Below are positions 11,000 through 21,432 of a stretch of DNA of 34,276 bases, piece after piece. Positions within the stretch are counted from its first letter, which is position 1. Every line of letters begins with the position of its first letter. This DNA is from an uncultured Bacteroidales bacterium (GTDB taxonomy: Bacteria; Bacteroidota; Bacteroidia; Bacteroidales; TTA-H9). The stretch lies in contig CALJNV010000060.1 of NCBI GenBank assembly GCA_937981455.1, positions 1-34,276 of the forward strand, written 5' to 3'. A model generated the notes under the pieces. That model made no database searches. It saw only the letters and a list, made by a program, of their open reading frames with translations, and had not been told where the DNA came from. The position numbers were made by a program, and so were the translations under genes.

Positions 11000-11668
11000 T
11001 CAGTCTTTATCTGCCTGAAAGCGGAAGCCCAATCGTTTGGCGGTAACCAGCCGGCTACTCTCTGAGTAATCCCGTATGGCTCCTGCACTAACTATTTTTA
11101 TTTCGTCAAAAGGTGGTGTCAACAAATCGAAGTTGATGGCATAGCTCATGGCGCCTATCACTATTCTTAGCGCTGCATCCTTGTCGAGCGTCTCGGTGCC
11201 AAAATTGGGGTATAGTATCCCAACCTCTCGCTTGCCATCGATGAAGTAATGCATGTCTTTGTTTATAAAAATACGGCCAATGAGATAGCCGAGGTCGTTG
11301 TATCGGTTGTATTTAAAGGAATCGGACAAGAAATTGTAAATATGTATGATACCACAATAGCTGCGCTCCTTATCTTCACGAATATAAGGTGTGCGCATAA
11401 CTTCGTGATCTCTCGAAAACTCGAAGATATTGGTATGCATTACAAATATCAAAGCATCCCCAGCAAAAAAGAGTTCACTCTCAAAAGGGCTTTGTTGCAG
11501 ATATTCCACCTTTAAATGCTCTTCCTGGTAGGGACATTGCCTGGCAAGGTACTCAGCCGCCCCGCAGATGAGGTTGAAACCATCTACAGTATTGCGATAC
11601 ACTTTTTCTTTAAGTTCGCCTTTTACTTTAAGGAGATCAAATACAGCTGCAGTATTTTGCGTTTCCAT
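11000..11668 (-). CDS. Conserved hypothetical protein
   Basis: 222-aa ORF collinear with the neighbouring minus-strand genes. Confidence 0.6.
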   Translation of the reverse strand: METQNTAAVFDLLKVKGELKEKVYRNTVDGFNLICGAAEYLARQCPYQEEHLKVEYLQQSPFESELFFAGDALIFVMHTNIFEFSRDHEVMRTPYIREDKERSYCGIIHIYNFLSDSFKYNRYNDLGYLIGRIFINKDMHYFIDGKREVGILYPNFGTETLDKDAALRIVIGAMSYAINFDLLTPPFDEIKIVSAGAIRDYSESSRLVTAKRLGFRFQADKD

Positions 11669-11680
11669 CCGGAAAGTATT

Positions 11681-12457
11681 TTATTCAAATGTAAATGAAA
11701 TCTGAAACATCTTGGTAGAAAGTTTTCCCATGCTATCAGAGTAGATGTTTCCTTCACTGAATATCATGTTATTAAAACCGTATGACATTTTGAGTTCAAT
11801 GGCAAACTTAAAGTAAACCGTGTAAAAGTCAAATCCTACTCCAAGATCTCCCGTAAAATCATGTTTATTAAGCTTGACCACCACTTCTGTTGCATTCTCG
11901 GCTTTGGCTTTTGTAGAGGAGGCCAGGTCGAATTTATATGAAAAACCGCCGGTTACAAAGGCTCGAAAATTGCCATCGCGTTTCGATTTATATTTAAGAT
12001 ATAGGGGAAAATCGATAAACGTGGAGTTGACATTTTTGGGAATGAATACCAGGCTTGAGTCTCCTTTATTGTAAAGCATAATGGAATAGGTGAGCTTTCT
12101 TTCACCGAATTGTAGGCCGGGTAAAAATCGCAAGTCGAAGTAATCGCCGAGCCTCAGATTAGAGACGATTCCAATGGAAAAACCGGGTATAGGGGCAGGT
12201 TCTATACCATAAACGCAAGCAGAATCGCCCACCAGGTCTGGGATTTGGTCGCGGTTCCACATCATTTGCTGAAACCCTTCGGTGGGTTTTAGCACAAAAA
12301 ACATTTGGTTACCTGAAAGATAAAAACCAAAATGCTTGGGGGCCAGGTCAAACTTAGGTAGATTCTCTACCTTTTTAGCTTCCTGGGCACAAATAAGACT
12401 GCTCGAAAGGAACAGTAAGCTTACGATGATAATTCTTTTCACGGTCATTACCCGCAT
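11681..12457 (-). CDS. porT: PorT-like outer-membrane beta-barrel protein (type IX secretion)
   Basis: Signal peptide, GFSIGIVSNLRLGDYFDLRFLPGLQFGERKLTY barrel motif, and location immediately downstream of ubiE. Confidence 0.8.
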   Translation of the reverse strand: MRVMTVKRIIIVSLLFLSSSLICAQEAKKVENLPKFDLAPKHFGFYLSGNQMFFVLKPTEGFQQMMWNRDQIPDLVGDSACVYGIEPAPIPGFSIGIVSNLRLGDYFDLRFLPGLQFGERKLTYSIMLYNKGDSSLVFIPKNVNSTFIDFPLYLKYKSKRDGNFRAFVTGGFSYKFDLASSTKAKAENATEVVVKLNKHDFTGDLGVGFDFYTVYFKFAIELKMSYGFNNMIFSEGNIYSDSMGKLSTKMFQISFTFE

Positions 12458-12481
12458 AAACGGAAGATGAATACTTTTATT

Positions 12482-13180
12482 TTATTGTTTGATGCCCCGG
12501 TAGAGGGAGGCTATTCCCAAAGTGAGGGTCTCGCATGTGGTTTGATGGAACCCGGCATTTTGTAAGAGCTCAAGAAACTCTTGCCCCTGAGGAAACTTTA
12601 GTACCGATTCAGGTAGATACTCATAGGCCCTCCGATTCCCCGAAATTAATCCTCCTAAAAAGGGAAGAAGTTTTAAAAAATAAAAGAGGTAAAGAGCTTT
12701 GAAAATGTGGTTTTCTGGAATAGAGAATTCCAGAACCAAAATTATTCCTCCAGGTTTCACTACTCTTTGCATTTCGCTGAGGCCTTTTATAAGGTTATTG
12801 AAATTTCTTACACCAAAGGCCACCATAGCAGCGTCAAAGGTGTTCGACTCGAAGGGGAGGTTCTCAGCGGCTCCGCTTAAAAGGGTGATGCGTTCATCTA
12901 AATTTTTATGCCTTATTTTTTGTCGGCCTATAGCCATCATTTTTTCGGAAACATCGCAGCCGGTTACTCTACATCCTTGGCGTCGGGCAGCCATCAAAGC
13001 CAGGTCAGCCGTACCCGTGGCTACATCGAGTATGTGGTATTCACTACCCAGTGGAAGGTTCTTTACCAATTTCTTTCTCCAGAGTTGATCTACACCAAAT
13101 GAGAGCAATCGATTGAGTAAATCGTATCGGTGAGCTATTTCATCAAAAGGTATGGGTTTAGGTCTTGGGCCGTTTGTCAT
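12482..13180 (-). CDS. ubiE: Demethylmenaquinone methyltransferase
   Basis: FDEIAHRYDLLNRLLSFGVDQLWRKK, LDVATGTADLA, AFGVRNFNNL. Confidence 0.95.
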   Translation of the reverse strand: MTNGPRPKPIPFDEIAHRYDLLNRLLSFGVDQLWRKKLVKNLPLGSEYHILDVATGTADLALMAARRQGCRVTGCDVSEKMMAIGRQKIRHKNLDERITLLSGAAENLPFESNTFDAAMVAFGVRNFNNLIKGLSEMQRVVKPGGIILVLEFSIPENHIFKALYLFYFLKLLPFLGGLISGNRRAYEYLPESVLKFPQGQEFLELLQNAGFHQTTCETLTLGIASLYRGIKQ

Positions 13181-13189
13181 GTAACTCGT

Positions 13190-14215
13190 TTATTTTTCTT
13201 TGTGATACATTCTCTTGTATTCTTTGCCAAGCATTTCAGGGTCTATAGGGACCACACCAACTTGTTCACAAACAATACCTCCAGCCAGGTTGGCCAAAAG
13301 GGCTGACTCCAAAGGCGAAAGGCCTGCGGCTAAACTTAATGCAGCCACACTGATTACGGTATCGCCCGCGCCTGATACATCGGCTATCTGACGCACATGG
13401 GCCGGCAGCACGGAAAACCGCCATTGCCCTTGATCTCGATATCTCAGAGCCATGCCCTTTTCGGATAAGGTAACCATCAGAATTTCACATTGTAACATCT
13501 CCTGCAAGCCACCCATTTGTTGCTCGAGTTTTTCAGGAAACAGATGATAGTCGCGGGCTGCACCTATGCCTTCAAGAAATTCTTTTAAATTAGGCTTAAA
13601 AAGTGTAGACTGCCTGTAAGCCATGAAATTGCGCCTTTTGGGATCCACGCATACCGGTAGGTGATTTTCTCTCGACAGGGCAATTATTTCTTCGATAAGC
13701 ATAGGGGTAATTACGCCTTTATCATAGTCTTGAAAGATAAGCGCAGCAGGCTTTTCGAAGGTTAATAATTCTTTTATCTTGTGGATTAAAAGTCGCGACT
13801 GATCAGCGCTTAGGGGTACATTTGTCTCTTCATCTACTCGTAAAAGTTGGGTCTTATTGGCAATAATGCGAAATTTTGTAGTTGTGGTACGTCCTCTATC
13901 TTTGATGATACCATGCGTAGCTATTCCTTGTCTTTCAATAAGATGAAGAAGATCTTCGCCCCGTACATCATCGCCTGTAACCGAGCATATCAAGGGCTCA
14001 GCTCCTAAGCTCTTTAAATTAACGGCTACATTGGCGGCGCCTCCAGGACTTCCTGTGCGTTTTTCTACTTCTACCACTGGCACTGGGGCCTCAGGCGATA
14101 ACCTTTCAGCCCTACCCCATATATAGGTATCGAGCATGATATCGCCTATCACCAGTACTTTAAGCCCTTTAAATAAATCTATTGGATTATCTTGCATTCC
14201 ATGTGGCATTAACAT
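13190..14215 (-). CDS. PfkB-family kinase, RfaE1/HldE-N-like (D-glycero-beta-D-manno-heptose-7-phosphate kinase)
   Basis: GDIMLDTYIWGRAERLSPEAPVPV, GGAANVAVNLKSLGA, DVSGAGDTVISV. Confidence 0.88.
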   Translation of the reverse strand: MLMPHGMQDNPIDLFKGLKVLVIGDIMLDTYIWGRAERLSPEAPVPVVEVEKRTGSPGGAANVAVNLKSLGAEPLICSVTGDDVRGEDLLHLIERQGIATHGIIKDRGRTTTTKFRIIANKTQLLRVDEETNVPLSADQSRLLIHKIKELLTFEKPAALIFQDYDKGVITPMLIEEIIALSRENHLPVCVDPKRRNFMAYRQSTLFKPNLKEFLEGIGAARDYHLFPEKLEQQMGGLQEMLQCEILMVTLSEKGMALRYRDQGQWRFSVLPAHVRQIADVSGAGDTVISVAALSLAAGLSPLESALLANLAGGIVCEQVGVVPIDPEMLGKEYKRMYHKEK

Positions 14216-14335
14216 GCTGCAAAGATAGAGGATTATACTTGCATACCTTTTAAATTTGAATTTAACACTATATGCCCTAACCCAAGAGAATACCAGGATA
14301 ATGATATGTATTCTGCTGGTGATTAAGATTTAGTG

Positions 14336-15331
14336 CTATGGTTTAGAAAGACGGACAATCTCATCCAGCAGCCTGTTGGCCTCTAGGGCGGTTTGGCCCG
14401 TTGATGGGCAAATTGTGGGTAACCCTCTGAGTTCCCCAACGATGCTTTCCAGCAAAGGCTGTTGCACGTGCTGGGTTGGTTCTATACGAAATGAAAACTC
14501 TCTGTTTTCCAGGTGTACTTTTACGGGGTAAGGCCCAAAAAAAGGCATTTCTATACTCCCTTTATCTCCCACAAAACGAATAAAGTCGGCTGAGTGACCT
14601 TCAGGCGCTGCAAAGTTCCATTCTGCTGTAAAAGCAATCTCATCGTTGAGCAGCATGTGGGCAAGGGTATAATCTTCCGCCTCATAAAAGCCTCCTCGGT
14701 TTTCGTGAATGCTATTTTTTAGGGTGATCTTATCAAAAACGTAAGCCAGAAAATCGAGATGGTGGGGGGCAATGTCAAACAAATAACCCCCGCCCGAGAG
14801 TTCTGGTTTTAAGCGCCATGGAAGTGTTTCTGGGTTCTTTTCTATGGGCCTGGCCGAACGAATGAAACGGAGCTCTCCTTCTTTTATTTTTCCGAGATGT
14901 CCCCGCTTAAGAAATTCTTTAAGCCAAACAAAAGGTGGAAGTTTTCGGCGGTAGTAGGCTACATAGAGGGGAAGTGATTTTTGTTTGAAGACCTCATGGA
15001 TTTCCACTGCTTCAGGGTAGGTCAGCCCCATGGGTTTTTCCAAGTAGCAGGCTTTGCCCGCTTCAGCTACCGCCAATGCATGAGGTCTATGCAAATAATG
15101 TGGTGTTGAAACATACACTGCATTTACCTCCCGATCGTTGAGCAATTCCTCCAAAGTACTATAAACCTTTGGAATGTTATGTCTTTGAGCATAATCCACT
15201 GCTTTGGGGTAATCGCGCCGAAATACACCTATTACTTGGCTTCCTATTATTTTTGAAAATGCCGGCCCGCTTTTCTTTTCTGCTACATTACCGCAGCCTA
15301 TAAACGCCCAACGAACTTCCTCAAAAGTCAT
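14336..15331 (-). CDS. Gfo/Idh/MocA-family oxidoreductase
   Basis: FIGCGNVAEKK nucleotide-binding start; AGKACYLEKPMGLT (EKP motif). Confidence 0.9.
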   Translation of the reverse strand: MTFEEVRWAFIGCGNVAEKKSGPAFSKIIGSQVIGVFRRDYPKAVDYAQRHNIPKVYSTLEELLNDREVNAVYVSTPHYLHRPHALAVAEAGKACYLEKPMGLTYPEAVEIHEVFKQKSLPLYVAYYRRKLPPFVWLKEFLKRGHLGKIKEGELRFIRSARPIEKNPETLPWRLKPELSGGGYLFDIAPHHLDFLAYVFDKITLKNSIHENRGGFYEAEDYTLAHMLLNDEIAFTAEWNFAAPEGHSADFIRFVGDKGSIEMPFFGPYPVKVHLENREFSFRIEPTQHVQQPLLESIVGELRGLPTICPSTGQTALEANRLLDEIVRLSKP

Positions 15332-15855
15332 GGAATTTTATTTTCCTTTTGTTTCAGGTAAGCCTCCCATGGTAGCTTAAAATGAAGGTTCTCCCCAAAA
15401 TATTGAAGAAATAGCAAGAATGAGCTCGCTTGCTGGTAGCCCGCTATGGAAGTGATTTTATTATTGTTTTCATCCAAAATAACGTAAGAAGGATACGACA
15501 TACGACCTTGCAACAATGCCGCAGCCAATTGGTGGGGCGCTCTATGCTGGCCCGGCTGGGTGCTAGTCCATTTTCTCCCAGCAAATTCAATCGTATCCTG
15601 ACGTTCTGCGTTAAGTTTTACACACCAAAAAGTACTACCCATGTATTTTGCCACCGAAGAGTCAGCAAATGTTTCAGCGTCCATTTTCTTACACCATCCA
15701 CACCAATCAGTATATACGTCAATGAAAATTTTCTTTTTAGGATAGCCCTCATTACGTTTCACCGCCTCTTCAAAACTCATCCAATCAATTTTTACTACCG
15801 ATTGTGCAGAAATTATCGGCCCAACAAATAAAACAATCCAAGCAAGGTATTTCAT
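15328..15855 (-). CDS. Thioredoxin-fold protein, probably periplasmic
   Basis: Signal peptide and YTDWCGWCKKMD CxxC motif; 4-nt overlap with the downstream oxidoreductase. Confidence 0.88.
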   Translation of the reverse strand: MKYLAWIVLFVGPIISAQSVVKIDWMSFEEAVKRNEGYPKKKIFIDVYTDWCGWCKKMDAETFADSSVAKYMGSTFWCVKLNAERQDTIEFAGRKWTSTQPGQHRAPHQLAAALLQGRMSYPSYVILDENNNKITSIAGYQQASSFLLFLQYFGENLHFKLPWEAYLKQKENKIP

Positions 15856-15908
15856 CAGCTAAAGCATGGTTTCTTTTTCCCTGCAAAACTATAAAAATCC
15901 ACATTCCC

Positions 15909-16041
15909 CCAACCGCCAACCGCAAACCGCCAACCGCCAATAGCCAACCGCCAACCGCCACTAGCTAACCGCCAACCGCCAATAGCCAATAGCTAACAGC
16001 TAACAGCTAACAGCTAACAGCTAACCGCCAACCCCCAACAA
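15909..16041. repeat. 7-bp degenerate tandem repeat array A, ~19 units, consensus C(C/T)AA(C/T)(A/C)G
   Basis: Read directly: CCAACCG x2, CAAACCG, CCAACCG, CCAATAG, CCAACCG x2, CCACTAG, CTAACCG, CCAACCG, CCAATAG x2, CTAACAG x4, CTAACCG, CCAACCC, CCAACAA. Confidence 0.97.
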
Positions 16042-18447
16042 CGCGATCCCAATAACCTCTTGCATCGTATCCACAAAATGAAGATTCAGTCCAGCAATAT
16101 AGGATGGGTCAATTTCTTTTACATCGTGTTTGTTCGCTTCTGGTAAAATGACATCAGTATAGCGTGCCCGTTTTGCGGCAAGTATTTTTTCGCGAATTCC
16201 GCCCACTGGGAGCACTTTGCCTCTTAAGGTAATTTCACCCGTCATAGCCAGGAGTGGTTTTACCTTGCGTTTTGTAAATGCCGAGGCTAGGGCAGTTAAC
16301 ATACTTACCCCAGCCGAGGGACCATCTTTAGGTGTGGCTCCTTCAGGCACATGCATATGTACATTCCATTTGCGAAATTCATCTGGGTCTATATCCAGTT
16401 CTTGGGCATGAGCTTTTAAGTATTCCAGGGCAAGCGTGGCCGACTCTTTCATCACATCTCCAAGATTACCTGTCAGGCTGAACTTACCTTCTCCTTTACT
16501 CAGGCTCGCTTCAATAAACATAATCTCTCCACCGGCAGGCGTCCATGCCAGTCCTGTTACCACCCCCGCAACCGAATTGTCTATGGCTTGTTCTTTATGA
16601 AAAATAGGCACCCCAAGCAATTCTTCAACTCTTTCAGGCGTAACCTGACGGTTAAATTTTTTCTTTTCTGCTATCAATGTGGCATGTTTACGAATAACCT
16701 TAGCAATGTTTTTCTCTAATTGCCGAACACCGCTTTCCCGCGTATATTTTTCGATGATGGAAACTACAGCCTCATCGGTAAACCATAGTTGTCGCTTTTG
16801 AACGCCATGTTCTTTCAGTTGTTTAGGAATCAGGTGGCGTTTAGCAATCTCCAATTTTTCTTCCAGCAGGTATCCCGGTAGCTCAATCACTTCCAAGCGG
16901 TCTCTCAGGGCAGGATGCACGGTTGAAAGGGTATTGGCCGTAGCCACAAACATTACATTGGATAGGTCAAATTCAATTTCGACGAAGTTGTCATAAAATG
17001 CATTATTCTGTTCCGGATCAAGTACTTCCAGCAAGGCAGCTTCCGGGTCGCCGTTAATGTTATTTCCGCTTACTTTGTCGATTTCATCGAGCACAAACAC
17101 CGGATTGGCCGATTTAGCTTTTTTCAATCCCTGAATGATACGTCCTGGCATTGCTCCAATGTAGGTTTTTCGGTGACCACGAATTTCAGCCTCATCGCGC
17201 AGTCCTCCCAGCGACATTCTGACATATTTACGCCCCATCGCCCGCGCCAGAGATTTTCCCAGCGATGTTTTCCCCACCCCCGGAGGACCCACTAGACAGA
17301 GAATGGGAGATTTAAGATCCCCTTTTAATTTCAGAACTGCTAGGTATTCTAGCAAACGTTCTTTGATTTTTTCCAGCCCATAATGGTCCTCATTAAGAAT
17401 TTTGCGGGCGCGTTCCAGGTTAAGGTTATCCTGTGTAAATTCATTCCAAGGCAAATCCACCAACGTCTCCAGGTAATTCACTTGAACCGAGTACTCTGCA
17501 GCCGCCGTGTGCATGCGCTGCAGCTTGTTCAGCTCGCGCTCAAAGGTCTCTGCTACATGTTTAGCCCAATTCTTTTTCGCTGCTTTTTCTTTGAGCTCAT
17601 TGATTAATGTACGGTTAGGATCATCACCCAATTCCTCCTGTATGGTTTTGATTTGTTGGTGGAGGATATAATCGCGTTGTTGTTTGTCCAGCTCTGCTTT
17701 TACTTTGCTTTGAATTTCCTGTTTGAGTTCCAGCATCTGAAGCTCTCGGGTCAAAATACCTAGGACTTCTTGCGCACGTTGTATTAAATCACGTGATTCG
17801 AGCATACGCTGTTTCTGAGGTATATCAACAGGCAGGTTGGAGGCAATGAAATTGATTAAAAATACGGGGCTCTCAATGTTTTGTAATGCCATGGCGGCTT
17901 CCGAGGGCGTATTGGGCGATTTTTGGGCTATTTGTATAGCCAGTTCTTTAATGGTAGAAAACAAGGCTATAGTTTTCTGATCATCCAATGGAGGCAACTC
18001 TTCAGTATAGGCCGTTACCCTGGCTCTGTGATATGGCTCTACAGTTAGAGGATCAACAATCGAAAAACGCTGCAAGCCTTTGATTATTACCGTGGTGCTC
18101 CCGTCAGGCATTTGCAAGGTGCGTATGATGGTAGCTATAGTTCCTGTGGTATAAAGATCTCTGAATTCAGGATCTTCTATATTTCCGTCCCTTTGGGCAA
18201 CAACGCCGATGCGCTTTTCCGACTTATAGTTATCTTTAATCAATCGAATGGACTTATCTCTACCTACTGTGATAGGTATTATTACGCCAGGAAATAATAC
18301 CATGTTTCGCAATGGCAATATGGGAAGCTCTTCAGGCACAGGCTCCTTTTGAAGATTCTCTTCCTCTTCACTGGTCAGCAAAGGGATAAACTCAGCCTCT
18401 CCCTGCATGATGTCGCTTAAGAATGAATATTCCGAATATTTTTCCAT
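16021..18447 (-). CDS. lon: ATP-dependent endopeptidase Lon
   Basis: [16 protein letters not shown], Walker [10 protein letters not shown], catalytic [11 protein letters not shown]. Start set at MEKYSEY because the longer ORF start lies in a terminator hairpin. Confidence 0.97.
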   Translation of the reverse strand: MEKYSEYSFLSDIMQGEAEFIPLLTSEEEENLQKEPVPEELPILPLRNMVLFPGVIIPITVGRDKSIRLIKDNYKSEKRIGVVAQRDGNIEDPEFRDLYTTGTIATIIRTLQMPDGSTTVIIKGLQRFSIVDPLTVEPYHRARVTAYTEELPPLDDQKTIALFSTIKELAIQIAQKSPNTPSEAAMALQNIESPVFLINFIASNLPVDIPQKQRMLESRDLIQRAQEVLGILTRELQMLELKQEIQSKVKAELDKQQRDYILHQQIKTIQEELGDDPNRTLINELKEKAAKKNWAKHVAETFERELNKLQRMHTAAAEYSVQVNYLETLVDLPWNEFTQDNLNLERARKILNEDHYGLEKIKERLLEYLAVLKLKGDLKSPILCLVGPPGVGKTSLGKSLARAMGRKYVRMSLGGLRDEAEIRGHRKTYIGAMPGRIIQGLKKAKSANPVFVLDEIDKVSGNNINGDPEAALLEVLDPEQNNAFYDNFVEIEFDLSNVMFVATANTLSTVHPALRDRLEVIELPGYLLEEKLEIAKRHLIPKQLKEHGVQKRQLWFTDEAVVSIIEKYTRESGVRQLEKNIAKVIRKHATLIAEKKKFNRQVTPERVEELLGVPIFHKEQAIDNSVAGVVTGLAWTPAGGEIMFIEASLSKGEGKFSLTGNLGDVMKESATLALEYLKAHAQELDIDPDEFRKWNVHMHVPEGATPKDGPSAGVSMLTALASAFTKRKVKPLLAMTGEITLRGKVLPVGGIREKILAAKRARYTDVILPEANKHDVKEIDPSYIAGLNLHFVDTMQEVIGIALLGVGG

Positions 18448-18477
18448 AATTCTATTTGTCAATTTGTCAGTTTGATG

Positions 18478-18515
18478 AAATAAACTCCCTCGTTTGTTCA
18501 TTATTGCCGAGGGAG
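18478..18515 (-). terminator. Rho-independent terminator downstream of murD
   Basis: Minus-strand CTCCCTCG / CGAGGGAG stem followed by TTTATTT, between murD and lon. Confidence 0.7.
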
Positions 18516-18597
18516 CTTTTTGTAACACCTTTGTAAATCAGTATGATAAATGGCGTTAGACCGGTAGTCGGCTGTATAACTTTCAATAAATGTGCCA

Positions 18598-19971
18598 CTA
18601 TTCGAAGGCCTCTCTGACGATCTTTTTGAAAGTATCGCCTCTTTCTTCAAAATTTTTAAAAGCATCATAGCTGGCAGCAGCTGGCGACAACAGACAAGTG
18701 CCTCCTATAGGTGTTAACTTTACGGCTGCCTCGATCAAATCCTTAAAACTACTTTCCCAGATTACCTGACCTCTATAACCTTTTTCCAGGAGCCCGTCCC
18801 TTATTATTTCTCCGGCTTTACCTGTAACCGCTACCACCGGAATGGGATGTTCCATCAAGTATTGTATAATCGGTTGATAATTTATTCCTCTGTTATATCC
18901 CCCTCCAATCCATACATCTACAGGGCCTATGGCACCCATGGCCTGTATGGCTGCTTCAGGGATAGTGGCAATGGAATCGTTGTAAAAATGTTTTCCCCCT
19001 ATTAGCCCCAGATATTCCAGCCTGTGCGGCAGAGCTTTGAAATTAGTCAGGGCATTTTCGATAGTCTCTGGTGCTACATGGCACAACAATGCCGCCGACA
19101 CAGCCGCCATCAAATTTAATCTATTGTGTGTCCCTCTCAAACTAAAACTTTCTATATTTCCTATGCGGTAAAGCTTCCCCTCAATATTTGCATGCAGTAT
19201 ATTATCTTCAATAAATACTTTGACGCCATGCGCCGGCTGGCTGTCATATGTCACCAATGTGCCGGCCACTTTTGTTTCTGCAATCATTTGCCGCAAAAGC
19301 GTGTGACCAGCATGAAAAATCAGATAATCTCCTTTTTTCTGGTAGCGCGCTATATTAAGTTTAGCCTGCTGATAAGCTTCATACGAAGGGTAATGGTCCA
19401 GATGTTCTTGGTAGATGTTGAGCCATACAGCTATATGAGGCGAAGCATACGTGTCTTCAAGCTGATGCGATGAAAGTTCAAAGACTACAAGGGTTTCTTC
19501 ATCCATATCATCGACCCTGCTGATAGCTGGAATCCCAATGTTTCCCAGTAAAATGGCTTTTTTCCCTGCGGATTGTATAAAGTGATAAATCAGGCTGCTG
19601 GTGGTGCTTTTCCCTTTGGTTCCTGTTACCCCAACAACTTGCGAGGAAAACATCTCCAAAAATATCCCTGTTTGCGATACAATCCGCGCTTGTCCCGTTT
19701 TACCCTTTAGGAGTTGATGAGGAATTCCCGGCGACTTGATGATAACCTCATACCGCCCCAGATCCTCTAAATAGCTTTCACCAACTACAAAATGAACGAA
19801 ATGGTCGTTCTTCCATTTTTCTTCAGGAATGAGTTGGGCATTGGCATCGTGCACCCATATGTGCACCGTAGGTAAATGTTTCCGTAAATATTCAAGCATG
19901 GCACGGCCTTCTCTGCCATAACCTAATAGGCATATTTCGCCTGAGACAGTTAATAGGGATTGCAGGGTCAC
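18598..19971 (-). CDS. murD: MurD-type UDP-N-acetylmuramoyl-L-alanine glutamate ligase (possible MurD2 type)
   Basis: VTGTKGKSTTSSL ATP motif, FELSSHQLE, LLSPAAASYDAFKNFEERG. GTG start overlaps the upstream TGA by 4 nt (GTGA). Confidence 0.9.
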   Translation of the reverse strand: MTLQSLLTVSGEICLLGYGREGRAMLEYLRKHLPTVHIWVHDANAQLIPEEKWKNDHFVHFVVGESYLEDLGRYEVIIKSPGIPHQLLKGKTGQARIVSQTGIFLEMFSSQVVGVTGTKGKSTTSSLIYHFIQSAGKKAILLGNIGIPAISRVDDMDEETLVVFELSSHQLEDTYASPHIAVWLNIYQEHLDHYPSYEAYQQAKLNIARYQKKGDYLIFHAGHTLLRQMIAETKVAGTLVTYDSQPAHGVKVFIEDNILHANIEGKLYRIGNIESFSLRGTHNRLNLMAAVSAALLCHVAPETIENALTNFKALPHRLEYLGLIGGKHFYNDSIATIPEAAIQAMGAIGPVDVWIGGGYNRGINYQPIIQYLMEHPIPVVAVTGKAGEIIRDGLLEKGYRGQVIWESSFKDLIEAAVKLTPIGGTCLLSPAAASYDAFKNFEERGDTFKKIVREAFE

Positions 19972-21344
19972 TTGTTAAGGGCTTTTTTAAGTAATGATGT
20001 TTCTGTCGAGTTCAAGAAATGCTCTTCATTAAATGTTTCCAAAAAGGCTTTAAGGTTTTCTTCTCCAGGATTTAGGTATTTTGCTGAATGCTCAAGTAAG
20101 GAGGGCAGGGGGCGAGGATGATGGGCCAGTATTGCCTGCAAGGCAGCCTTCACTTCCGAAACAGTTCCCACGCATTCAAAAGGTTTTGTGGGGGTTTGCC
20201 CTGTCAATTCTTCAAGATAGGGGAGTAGAGCAATGTCATTCATAAGGTTTTTGCCGAAAATATCCTCGAGTACCTTTTCTTTTGTGAAAGGCGCTAAAAT
20301 AATCCAAGCAAACAAACATTTAGGACAGGCCCCACACCAACTGTCGGTTTTACTGCCAGCGTTGCAAGAACGAAACACGGTATGATAGGCCGTGAATTTT
20401 GAAAAGAGCTGTGCAATTTGAATTTCAAGTAAGGGGCGCAGAAAACTGAAGTAACGGTAACCCTCACCAATGAATTGTTGCACATACTCCCGAAAATCTT
20501 TCTCAAATTGAAAGGATTTGGAATATTGATGATTGACGTGGCTGCCGGCAACGGTACTCTCGTTGGCACTGCTTTCGTTGCTCAGGGCAATGTTGTTTAT
20601 ACCCGTAAGCTTCGATGCCACAAGGGTATAAAAAGCTAGCAATGCCGAAAAAGGAGTATGTCCGTTGAGAAAACCTTCTTCATTAAGGCGCAACAGGGTA
20701 GGATCTAGGGTCCTATGAATAATTACACTTTCATTTTCATTAAATCCTGCCACGTGGATAGTATCCAGGGTGGCTTTTCGTGGGTTCATGATCAAGGGTA
20801 CAATTCTAAATCCGCCCCCTTTCAGCAATTCCAGAGTAACCGCTGAATCTTTTCCTCCCCCAATGGGAACAAGATAAGCGTCTGCATCTATTCTGAAAGC
20901 CGTCGTTGTGTGAATTAATTCTGCCTGCCTGTTTTCCAGCTTCATGAAGTCTTCTTCATCGGTTTGTATGCCATTTACATGAAAAAACTCCCCCAATCCG
21001 TTGTAATATAGCTTTTTCCACCATCTTACCTGTGATTCGGTTAGTTGTGCAGGCTTTAGAATAACGCGAGGGGGACAAGCAGCCTTCCAGTAACTTATAA
21101 GTTCAATGAGCCCGATATGGAAGACCAGGTTATCCCATTCTTCATTTTTAACGCGAGGGGCTGTCATCCAGGTATGCAAGGGAATTTGCGCTGTGGGTAA
21201 AAAGGTATATTTCCCCGCAAGATTGAATCGAAACTTTATTTCCAATTTTTCAACTGAAAAACTGTAAGTGAAAGATTCGTAAGAAAACCAAGGAAATTTC
21301 AGCCTAAGGGCTTCAAAATCGGATTGCCGGCTTTTTAAAGGCAT
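19968..21344 (-). CDS. murL: MurL-like UDP-N-acetylmuramoyl-L-alanyl-L-glutamate epimerase
   Basis: PIGGGKDSAVTLELLK, ALSNESSANE, and WCGACPKCLFAW recalled as MurL-like; immediately upstream of and overlapping murD. Confidence 0.75.
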   Translation of the reverse strand: MPLKSRQSDFEALRLKFPWFSYESFTYSFSVEKLEIKFRFNLAGKYTFLPTAQIPLHTWMTAPRVKNEEWDNLVFHIGLIELISYWKAACPPRVILKPAQLTESQVRWWKKLYYNGLGEFFHVNGIQTDEEDFMKLENRQAELIHTTTAFRIDADAYLVPIGGGKDSAVTLELLKGGGFRIVPLIMNPRKATLDTIHVAGFNENESVIIHRTLDPTLLRLNEEGFLNGHTPFSALLAFYTLVASKLTGINNIALSNESSANESTVAGSHVNHQYSKSFQFEKDFREYVQQFIGEGYRYFSFLRPLLEIQIAQLFSKFTAYHTVFRSCNAGSKTDSWCGACPKCLFAWIILAPFTKEKVLEDIFGKNLMNDIALLPYLEELTGQTPTKPFECVGTVSEVKAALQAILAHHPRPLPSLLEHSAKYLNPGEENLKAFLETFNEEHFLNSTETSLLKKALNK

Positions 21345-21432
21345 AATTTTTGTGAAATTTTTTTATCACTTCAGGCAACTTTTCCTGAAAAATGGCGTCA
21401 AAATTAATAAACAAAACTAAATTGCTCCAGAG

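Noticed and set aside
12699-13088. 129-aa plus-strand ORF
   Set aside because: Shadow ORF opposite ubiE.
15909-16041. CRISPR array
   Set aside because: Units are 7 bp, directly abutting and degenerate, with no spacers and no cas genes; the same holds for arrays B-E.
18448-18528. N-terminal extension of Lon in the ORF track
   Set aside because: The upstream start falls in a terminator hairpin; MEKYSEY at 18447 is a more plausible start.
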